Below are positions 48,912 through 57,749 of a stretch of DNA of 64,000 nucleotides, in pieces. The position numbers were made by a program, and so were the translations under genes. The stretch is taken from positions 334,501 to 398,500 of the forward strand of contig CAJNDS010002317.1 of assembly GCA_905221605.1 (NCBI GenBank), written 5' to 3'. Numbering within the stretch: the first letter of the stretch is position 1; every line of letters starts with the position of its first letter. Under the pieces are notes generated by a model. The model was not told where the DNA came from and did not search any database. It worked only from the letters and a program-made list of their open reading frames with translations. The stretch is from Symbiodinium natans (Eukaryota > Sar > Dinophyceae > Suessiales > Symbiodiniaceae).

Positions 48912-51198
48912 ATGGCAGAGCCATCGCCGGAGAGCGAAGATTGGGCTTTGTTGGAGAAACTACAGGGGCGGTTTTGCAGTTCCACCTGGGGCTTGGTACA
49001 AGTCCGCCGGAAAGAGAACGGGGAGCCTGGACAGGCAAAGGGCCGCAAGAAGGCGCCCTGCCGGGCCCGAGCCGTGCTCGAGGTTTGGGAGGAGGAGAGG
49101 AGGTGCCGTGTGGGATTCGTCCGACTTGTTAAGGGAGACCTGCCTCGGATTCAGCTGGCCTGCACTCCGAGCGGCTCGTGCGAGGCGCCGGGCGTGTGGT
49201 CTCTGGACCCTGAGTGCAGCACGACGGACCACGTGCGCTGGGTGCCAGACCAGCCAGCCAAGAAAGGCGGAACCGAGATTTGGGACGGCGCCTTTCTCAA
49301 GAGCATCGAGAAGGCGGCCTTGTGGGTGATCCAGCACGGCTTACTTCCACAGCTGGACGAGGCATGGCGGTACCTAAGAGATGTCAAAGCGGTGAGGAGG
49401 AGTCTTCCCTACACGGTCGGACTCTGCACGGCCACCATGAATCGTTTCTGGCAGATCCGCAGGGCCTTGCCGCTGACGCTCATGCATGCCTGGCCGTATC
49501 GTGGCTCATGCAAGGTTCATGTGGTGGACCTGGGAAGTAAAGACAACAACACGTTCAGTTTTCTGGTGAACAGCTGTCGGTTTGCCATGGAAGCAGGTCT
49601 GCTGTGCGTCTATCGCGCAAAGGAGGAGTTCTGGCATGCGTCAGTAGGGAAGAACACTGCGCACCGCGTCGCCGACGAAGACATCCTCGTGAACGTCGAC
49701 AGCGACAACCTCATCGGCGCCGAATTCCTGCAGGACCTCCCCCCCTAAACCCTTAAAAACCCTAAGCCCTAAACCCTAAACCCCCTAAATCCCTAAACCC
49801 CTAAACCCTAAACCGCAGCAGGACGTCTGCAAACGCTTTGAAGAGGGCGCCGCAGTGGCCCAGTATGAGCATGGCCAAGGCACTTGCGGGCGCATCGCGG
49901 CCAAGAGGGTGGATTTCATGGAGATCAGAGGCTACGATGCTCGGTACGCCCTTGGGAGGTTTTAGATTTTTCCCCTTAATGGGGGTTTGGGGCTTATGGG
50001 GTTGCAGAGGATCATGTTTCGGAGGTTTAGGGTTTAGGGTGTAGGGTTTAGGGTTGGAGGGTTTAGGGGGCCAACCTAGGATGAAGATGCCTGGCCGATG
50101 GGTTGCCAAGACACGGACTTAGTCTTGCGCCTAGGTGGGACCTTGGGATCCTCTTTGGGTTTAGGGCTAGGGTTTAGGGTTTAGGGTTTAGGGTTTAGGG
50201 TTTAGGGTTTAGGGTTTAGGGTTTAGGGTTTAGGGTTTCTTGGGCTCAGGCGGTCTTATTTCGAGTGTCTCATGCCCCAACCTAGGCGCTTGAAGTCACT
50301 TGGGCGCGGCACCCATTCGAAAGGAGGTTGCCGCGCTCTGTCACAGGCCATACTCAACTCCCAGGCTCAGAAGGTGGAACATTGCAAGCCGGACGCCGAT
50401 CTCAGGAGACTTGCTAGCCCACTGGTACCCTTTGGCCCTTGTTGTGCTTCGGAGCTCCCTTTATAAACGTAGTTAACCCCAAAAAGGGCAACCTTGTCAG
50501 AAGATGGGTACTGGGCTACCAAGGAAACCCACTTGGGGACAAATGAACGTTTCTTGGCGGCAATATTGTTTTGGGAGTTCTTTTGCGAGGGCACCCTATT
50601 TTGGGAGAGCCCTAAGCCTTATAAACCCTACACCCTGAACCTCATACGTGCTCGTGCGTTCGCAAGGCGAGGAATGCAGAGATCTTCGATCGGCGACGGA
50701 GGGAGGGCAAGCTGGTTCGCAACGATGGCAAGGCGCCGCACCCCACACTTTACTGGTTCTCAGTTGGACCCAGAGTAGGCCCAGAGTAGGCCCCTATTGC
50801 CTTTTTTTAGGGTCTTGGTTCTCTTATAATCCTCCAAAAAGGGTGACCTTGTCATACCTAGGTTACTCTTGTTCAGGGTTCAGGGATTAGGGAGTTGTGT
50901 ACCCTATATCATCCCTTCAAGGGAACGAAATAGGGGTATATAGGGTGCCTAAATTTTCAAGGACCCAGACCCAGCTGAACTGTCTAGCACAAGGTTCGGT
51001 GCTAATAACCTCCCCCTAATATTGTATAACACATTAAATACTTCCGCCCCCTCATTTTTACCCTAATACAACTATTATGGGAGTATTTGGAATGGGGTTG
51101 TGGGGGAACCCTAAACCCTAAACCCTAAACCCTAGGCCCAGATCGGCGTGCCGGTGACGCAGTGGTTCTACGAGGACGCCTTTCCCTCCCCGCTATAA
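48912..51198 (+). CDS. Glycosyltransferase-like protein, multi-exon
   Basis: Exons 48912-49733, 49822-49935, 50080-50126, 50286-50405, a very short piece at 50525-50528, about 50666-50756, and possibly a terminal exon 51142-51198 (IGVPVTQWFYEDAFPSPL, TAA). After a 170-residue unassigned N-terminus, LPYTVGLCTATMNRFWQIRR and HVVDLGSKDNNTF resemble the nucleotide-sugar half of a GT-A fold. NVDSDNLIGAEF supplies a D-x-D metal motif, and GYDEDAWPMGCQDTDL is the acceptor-side loop typical of family 2-like enzymes. The likely role is sugar transfer, substrate unknown. No signal peptide or membrane segment is evident. Start at ATG 48912; the upstream frame lacks an ATG. Introns are GA-AG (after FLQ), then family A (GATG), a family A-like element (GCGC) and family C (GAGA/GAAA). 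Confidence 0.72.
49940..50079 (+). mobile_element. Introner family A in the glycosyltransferase gene
   Basis: CTCGGTACGCCCTTGGGAGG to GGGGGCCAACCTAG, flanked by the perfect duplication GATG (49936-49939 and 50080-50083). The junction reads RGYDEDAWPMG. TTTAGGG-like units near its 3' end lie in a different place and orientation from the copy at 9520. Confidence 0.93.
50131..50285 (+). mobile_element. Introner, family A-like, in the glycosyltransferase gene
   Basis: CTAGGTGGGACCTTGGGATC to CATGCCCCAACCTAG, flanked by the perfect duplication GCGC (50127-50130 and 50286-50289). Intron 50127-50285, GC-AG, giving DTDLVLRLKSLGRG. About 85 bp of TTTAGGG (50158-50240) fills it. Confidence 0.92.
50410..50524 (+). 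mobile_element. Introner family C in the glycosyltransferase gene
   Basis: CTTGCTAGCCCACTGGTACC to GGGTACTGGGCTACCAAG, flanked by GAGA and GAAA. It is immediately followed by what looks like the 5' end of a family B element (CTTGGGGACAAATGAACG at 50533), so two introners may be adjacent here. Confidence 0.82.
50766..50880. mobile_element. Palindromic element family F, start duplicated
   Basis: GGACCCAGAGTAGGCCCAGAGTAGGCCCC shows the 5' end repeated once. It then has TTTTTTTAGGG, TTCTCTTATAA, CAAAAAGGG and CTAGGTTACTCTTG. It directly follows the last strong glycosyltransferase exon, so it may be an intron here. Confidence 0.7.
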
Positions 51199-51408
51199 TC
51201 AGTGAATAGGAGTATGGACGGCCAAGATGACGACCCCAAGAGTATAGGGTTTAGGGTTTAGGGTTTAGGGTTTAGGGTGTTATACCTCCAAAGTGCATTC
51301 TTCTCCCACCCCCTGGCATGCTCTCCAGGATGGCGTCTTGCAGAGCAGAGAGCTCAACACCGACGCAGGAGGCTAAAGCTGCGGCGGGAGGAAAAACAGC
51401 CTGAGTTG

Positions 51409-51499
51409 CTTGGAGGTTCATGGTACTTATTATTACCAAATTAAAGCTGTACTTATAAGTGTACGCACTTGAGGGGCTTATAAGTGGGTTATAGGTACA
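51409..51499. mobile_element. Palindromic element family E cut off by (CCCTAAA)n
   Basis: CTTGGAGGTTCATGGTACTT, CTGTACTTATAAGTG and GAGGGGCTTATAAGTGGGTTATAGGTAC, then an abrupt change into CCCTAAA (51500-51560). The 3' arm has been replaced by the array. Confidence 0.8.
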
Positions 51500-52097
51500 A
51501 ACCCTAAACCCTAAACCCTAAACCCTAAACCCTAAACCCTAAACCCTAAACCCTAAACCCATATACATCCCATGGCCTCCAAGTGCCCGTGGATCACCGA
51601 GAGCCGAAGATGCCCGACCCCCTCTCCTCGTAAAATGTGCCTCCCGCACCCCAAAAAACAAGCCCTCTATTGCTTGCATTGCAATATAATTACCATAGAC
51701 ACGTATATATATATATATATATATATACATATGCACGTGCATATGCAAAGTGAGGGGCGAGTTCTTGTATGTGGCTGCGGAGGGCATCGCAAGGCCGCCC
51801 AAACCCCACTTGGGCCCCATTTCCCGAAGCCCTAACCCCCAATGTTTTCGGTGCCACCACAACCTCCAAATGCCGTTTTGGGGTCTTGGGTTTAGGGTTT
51901 AGGTTTATTTGGGGTTTATTTAGGGTTTAGGGTTTAGGGTCGTTCTTCATCCCTCTGAACTACACCCGTTTAACAGAAACACGAACCCTGCAACACTCCA
52001 AACCGCCTCAACCCCAGTCCCCCTCAAACACCCACCTAGATCTCCAAACCCAAACACTCCCCAGCTCTGAGCCCACCCCCCAAAAACCCTGAACATC

Positions 52098-52121
52098 TTG
52101 ATGATTTTCTTTCTGCAGCCG

Positions 52122-52153
<32 letters not shown>
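52098..52153. repeat. Long C tract
   Basis: About 33 C with one G near the end, in a region of diverged CCCTAAA-like sequence. Confidence 0.9.
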
Positions 52154-52155
<2 letters not shown>

Positions 52156-52509
52156 CCCCCCTGACCCATAAATTAAAGCCCCAAACATCGTTGCCTCTCA
52201 GAATCCCCTTGAGACCCCAAACCCGAATCCCAGATCATCCTTGTGTCTTAAAACCTGCCCCTACACCTACACCTACACCCTACTTTAAACCTAAACATTC
52301 CCTGGTCCCTAAGACCATTTAGTTCGCTTCCTTTGAATTCCCAGATGCGTCTACTTCTAAAAGCCCTCAACCGTAACCCCTAAACTCTAAGCCCTAAACC
52401 AAAAACCCTAAACCCCAACCCCCCAAGCCCCAAACCCTACACCCTAAAGCCATGCTTGTTTCCTCTAGGTCCCCGTCGACGGGCCATGGTCGCTGGCGGT
52501 CCCAGCTTT

Positions 52510-52910
52510 GCGGGGACACCTGGGATTCTATAGGGTTTAGGGTTGAGGGCTTGGGGTTTAGGGTTTAGGGTTCTGAAGGGAGGGTGGTTCATGGGGGCAG
52601 GTACCCAGGGAACTGAAGAACCCTACAACGGGAGCTCCCTGACATGTCGGAGGATTTATAAGGGTTCAGGGTTTGGGGGTGTCGGGGTTGAGGGGTTAAG
52701 GGTTCCGGGTTTCGGGTTTTTTAGGGGTTGAGGGGTTTATAGGGATAAAGGGTTCAAGGTTTAGGGGTTTCGGGGTTTAGGGGTTAAGGGTTCAGGGGTT
52801 TAAGGTTTACGGTTCATGGTTAGGGTTCGGGTTTGTAGGCTGGGGTTAGGGCTACTAGGGTTTGTTGGGAGGGTTTGAGGGGTGTTCAGGCTGGCGAACG
52901 CAGGGCTTGG
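52510..52910. repeat. Diverged TTTAGGG-like sequence
   Basis: Degenerate G-strand units (TTGAGGGG, TTTCGGG, TTCAGGG) for 400 bp. No gene seen. Confidence 0.7.
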
Positions 52911-53037
52911 GGCCTTTTCGCCGAGCAGCACTGCCTATGAAATGACAGGCTTCTTACACGGGGACAAAACAAGACCGTGACATCCCCCGTGCTGCCCTAC
53001 ATCACTTTGCATAAGCCGTAGCCCTGCGCCCTGGGAT

Positions 53038-53240
53038 GTGCAAGCTGGCCTACAGGAGATCTACTTCGGGGCGCTGGAACTACAGCAGCTGGTTCTATAA
53101 AAGGGACGTAGGGGGACCACTCCAAACCCATACTGTACGCTCTATTCGCCAAGCCCATAGCAACCGCTCCGCGAGAAGGTTCTGCGCCGCTTGGGCCGGA
53201 GGCTACTGGACGCAGCTGCTTCTGCTACCTGCTGGCACAG
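53038..53240 (+). CDS. Two candidate exons of an unrecognised gene
   Basis: 53038-53091 reads VQAGLQEIYFGALELQQL before CTG|GTTCTA. About 53174-53240 reads EKVLRRLGRRLLDAAASAT. Both are amphipathic and coding-like. The connection and phase are unproven. Confidence 0.28.
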
Positions 53241-54540
53241 AATAATAAGGCCCAAGAATTCCAAAACCCTAAACCCCTAAACCCTAAACCCTTACATCAG
53301 CCTTATCCGTTATCAGGGGTTCAAGGTATTCAAGGTGGACCCTAGGATCCAGTTGAAAAAACACACACTCAGGCCCTCATGGGGACGCGTTCTGCAGCAA
53401 GAGTATGTAAGGATGCAGTGTGAATCACGATGTTTTCGACGTGTTACAGTCGCATTGTATCAGACATGAGTGCTTTTTGCTTGGGTTTAAGAGGGCCTTT
53501 CTTAGGATTCTCCCGAAGAGCACTGACCGTAAAGCTTAAACCCTACACCCGGGCACGGACCAAAATGCTGGGCCCAAACCCTAAACCCTAAACCCCAAAC
53601 CCCAAGCCCTAAACCCAAAACCCTAAACCCTAAACAACACAAAGGCTGCTGATTCTGCTGAGCTGGGTGCCTCGCCAGCAAGACCAGCGTTAGGGTTCAT
53701 GTTTTGTTTTGTTTTGGGGGGTTTAGGATTTAGGGTTTAGGGCCCACTTGTGCAGGTTGGCTGAGAATCCCCCAAAAGGCCCTCAGAGTTTGAAAGCCTT
53801 AAGCCCTTGACCCTAAGCTCTCAGTCCCTTTCAGGTGGGCGGTTTCTCTCATATGTCCGCCACTATACACCCCTTAAAGAAGCCTTACGTAAGGTACCCT
53901 GGAACTCCCTTCAGGTGTTTCGGGATGAAGGCTTTTTAGGGAATCGGGTTTAGGGTTGAGGTATTCTAAGGGATGCCCAGTGGTATCCTTACTCCCCGTA
54001 AGGCTCAGGTTCCCTGACGAGCCTACCCTGAACCCAAAACTCTAAACCATGCCTCAGCCCGATACCCGAAGTGGCGTTGGTTTTGAAGGTCCCTGGGTAT
54101 ACGGGCTCAGGGGCTATAAGGCTTTGGGCGACGTCCTTCGCGTTAAGCGATCTCCCCCCGGCGTTTAGCACTTTGGCGGTACCCTGGTGTCCTTTTGCCG
54201 GGTCTTGGGTTTCAGGCTTTGTGTTGTTTGGCCCCTTCGAAAGCCAGGTCACCAAAGAGAGGCAGTTTGAGGCTTCATTGGCTTCACTTGCCCGAGACCT
54301 TCAACCCCAAAGCCTAAGTGGGTGGGGGCGGGGCTTCTCTAGTTCGTGGTCTCTTTTGGGGGCCTGGAAGACTGAGCCCCAAACCCCACCCCCTAAGCCC
54401 TAAACCCTAGGTTACCCAAAAGGCCCAGAATGTCGAGAGTCCCGTAACCCACCAACCCCTAAGGCTCCGTGTACCTATCTAATAATATACCTGTAGGATT
54501 CCCATACCGTAGCTCGGTAGCTACAGCCAAAAATGCATAC
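53241..54540. other. No assignable gene
   Basis: Holds CCCTAAA remnants (53265-53290 and 53575-53635), fragments of family A (about 53480-53510) and family C (about 53972-54025), and a 110-codon frame at 54071-54403 of moderate coding appearance without a recognised domain. Confidence 0.4.
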
Positions 54541-54544
54541 GTCC

Positions 54545-54735
54545 CCGTAAACCCTAAACCCTGACCCCTAAACCCTAAACCCTAGACACAAACCCTAACC
54601 CCTACACCCTACACCCTAAACCCTAAACACTAATCCCTAATCCCAAAACCCTAAACCCTGAACCCTCAACCCTCAACCCTCAACCCTGAACCCTGAACCC
54701 TGAACCCTGAACCCTGAACCCTGAACCCTAAGCCA
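54545..54735 (+). repeat. CCCTAAA array with CCCTCAA and CCCTGAA blocks
   Basis: Unit type changes in blocks: CCCTAAA, then three CCCTCAA, then seven CCCTGAA (54680-54730). The downstream GC-rich island (54736-54835) reads ATNVLQALAGRCGCLHPAPD, followed by TTTAGGG/TTTACGG units. Confidence 0.88.
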
Positions 54736-55269
54736 CCAACGTCCTCCAGGCGCTCGCGGGAAGATGCGGGTGTCTGCATCCTGCGCCCGACAGGCCACAA
54801 GACCCCCACGAACGCCCTAATTGGACCCGAAGCCCTGCGGTTTAGGGTTTAGGGTTTACGGTTTACGGTTTACGGTTTAGGGTTTGGCGTCTAGGGTTTA
54901 GCGTTTAGGGTTTAAAAGGGTTTAGGGCAATGTCTTCTAGGACCCAGAATGGAACCCTATTCCCTTGTTTTAGGGGGTCGGGATCCCTTATGCAAGCGTG
55001 CCCTTTTCATTCCTAGCTGACTTCGGGAAACCCTTACACCCTAAACCCGAAAACCCCTAAAACCGCGAAAACCGCTACAACCCCTAAACCTTCAACCCTA
55101 AACCCTAAACCCGAAACCCTAAACCCTCAACCCTAAAACCTAAACCCCGAAACCCGAAACCCGAAACCAGCCCCGGGACTTGCGATTCGGCTTGCCGAAG
55201 CGGGAGCCTGAAGTTTGGGGGCCTCCAGGGTTGATGGTTTGGGAGCCAGAGGTGGCCCTTATTCCCCTT

Positions 55270-55575
55270 TTTGGGGCTTAGGGTTTAGGGTTTAGGGTTT
55301 AGGGCTTAGGGTTTAGGGTTTAGGGTTTAGGGTTTAGGACCCAGAGTAGGCCCTTGTTCCTTTTTGTTGAGGGTTTGGGTTCCCTTACAAGCCCCTTTCA
55401 ACCAAAAAGCCCGCTCTTTATTCCGAGGATAATCCTGGGCCAGGTCTAGGGCTTAGGGCTCAGGGTTTAGGGTCTAATAGGGTTCCAAGTTAAGGGGCTT
55501 AGGGTTTAGGGTTTAGGGTTTAGGGTTTAGGGTTTAGGGTTTAGGGTTTAGGGTTTAGGGTTAGGGTTTAGGGTG
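55270..55575. repeat. TTTAGGG arrays flanking a family F element
   Basis: TTTAGGG at 55266-55340 runs straight into GGACCCAGAGTAGGCCC of the family F copy (55336-55452), and further TTTAGGG follows at 55497-55575. Confidence 0.85.
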
Positions 55576-56865
55576 GCTGAAAGGGGCCTGTATTCCCCTG
55601 TTCATGCAAGGAAGAGCTTCTTTGGGTCTTTCAGTGCAAGACCCTCCAGTACGCTTTATCGGATACCCCCAACACCCCTTAAACCCTTATCTGCTATTTG
55701 CTTAAGAACCCCCCCCCCCAAATAAAAAATGTTCTTCGTTATACGGGCAATATAGGGATTTTTATTTATTAATTTTGTTTTTTGGGGGTTCTGAAGCAAA
55801 AAACCCTAAACCCTAAACCCTAAGCCCTAAGCCCTAAAGAGGGGTTGGTAAGGGTTACAACGCCGTAAAATGCTGTCGCGCCCAGGGTCGTGCGAACGGC
55901 CATCGCCGGCACGGTCTCAGGCTTGCAAGGGTCTAGGTTGGTTTAGGGTTTAGGGTTTAGGGTTAGGGTTTAGGGTTTAGGGTTTTGGGTTTAGGGTTTA
56001 GGAACCCTAAACCCCACAAACCCAAACCCCATCAACCCTCAACCAGGAGTTCCTGGTGCGGCCGTGCGTAATAACATGTAAACAAATAAAGAGAAGAGGG
56101 AGGGAGATTTAGAGGGATAGTAACCCCACTATAATCCTTATTAAGCACCTGTCAGCTGAAGCCAGGGCTAAGGGTTAGCAGTGTAGGGTTTCGGGTTACC
56201 CGAAGTGACTTGTAGGCCTACATGAAGTAGGGTATATATTTCTTGCACCCCCAAAAGGACACCCGGTATATACACTCACCAAAATAAAAGGAACCTTATA
56301 TACACTCACCAAAAATAGTAATATAAACCCCACTTCACATGGGAGGGTTGCCCGGTTGCCCTGCTGGTTCGTCTTTGCTCTACCATCGCCCCAAGCTTGC
56401 AACCCCAAGCCCCTACGCCCTATAACCCCTATACGCTCTCATCCCCGGAAGCTGCCAAAGCCCTAACCCTAAACCCTGAGACCCAAACCCTGAACCCCAA
56501 ACCCTAAAACCCTGAACCCTGAACCTCCAATCCTAAGCCCCTAGAATCGCGCGCCTGCGCAGGCTCGCTGGGCAAGGAGACGAACTGGTACCCTGGCGCA
56601 TGGGTGGGGGGGGGGGGGGGGGGGGGGCAGGGTCCCTAAATGCCTGGAGTGCTCCTAAACCCTAAACCCTAAACTACATGGGTTCTTGTTTGGATTTTGG
56701 CTGAGGGCTGGGCCGAAAGGTCCCTAGTCATGGGCATTTACGTGCTCTTTGACTTTGAACAGGGGGCACCTTAGGCTACCCTGATAAATCCGAAACACCT
56801 TTTAAAAAGACCCCCCACGGGTACCCTCGTTTTGGGTAAACCCCTGCAGCTGAATTTTAACTAAA

Positions 56866-56980
56866 GACCTAGAGTAGGCCCTTATTGACCTTTTTAGGGT
56901 TTAGGTTCACTCATAGTATAAGTCCCTTGAACCCAAAAAGGGCACCTTTCTCCTAGAAACTCTTGGGTCTAGGACATGCG
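56866..56980. mobile_element. Palindromic element family F, intact ends
   Basis: GACCTAGAGTAGGCCCTTATTG to AGAAACTCTTGGGTCTAG, with TTTTTAGGGTTTAGGTTCAC and CCCAAAAAGGGCACC between. Confidence 0.78.
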
Positions 56981-57599
56981 CCGTAACCCCGAACCCAAAA
57001 TCCGAAGCCCTAAGCCCTAAGCCCTGAACCTTCAGGACTTCCGCGGGCTCTTTTGTTGGCAGTGCGGGCGTCGGGGGTGGAGTTGATAAGATCAGCTTTT
57101 GATGGTTTCGGCTTTAGGGTTTGGGGTTTGGGGGGTCAGGGTTTGGAGGGTTGTTAGGGTTGAAAGGGTTTTAAGGGTCTTGTTTAGGGTTTATAGCGTC
57201 TAGTGGGGTCCCCTAACCACGGCTCCATTCAAGGTACCTGGATAGGTGTCCTTCAGGAGTTGGGCCTTACACCTGAAGCCAAAAAACCCCTACTCCCTAG
57301 ACCCTAACAAAACCCTGCCCTCTACCCTAACCCTAAACCCCTAAACCCTAGACCCTAGACCCTAGACCCTAACGCTAAACCCTTTTCTGGCGGAAGTTTG
57401 TCCGAGGTGCGGGGAGGTGGGTTTGCCAGCAGACAGCTTGCAGGACCCAGTGCCGTCTTCGCTACCAGCCCTTAAACCCTAAACCCTAAAACCCTAAAGC
57501 TGCTACCAGCTCAGCAAGTACGGTTGCATGGCAAACAATCCCAAAGCCCCTTTGCAGGGCGACTTCGATCAACGGAAGGAACTTATTTCCCTCGCTCAA

Positions 57600-57632
57600 A
57601 GTCTACAACAAGGGACCCCTAAACCCTCAAAC

Positions 57633-57685
<53 letters not shown>

Positions 57686-57720
57686 ACCCTAAACCCTAAA
57701 CCCTAAACCCTAAACCCTAA
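57600..57720 (+). repeat. (CCCTCAA)n then (CCCTAAA)n array
   Basis: About ten pure CCCTCAA units followed by CCCTAAA units, another local variant amplification. It ends 30 bp before a PAS exon. Confidence 0.92.
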
Positions 57721-57749
57721 GCTAGTTCCACGCGCGACCCCCTCCGGAG

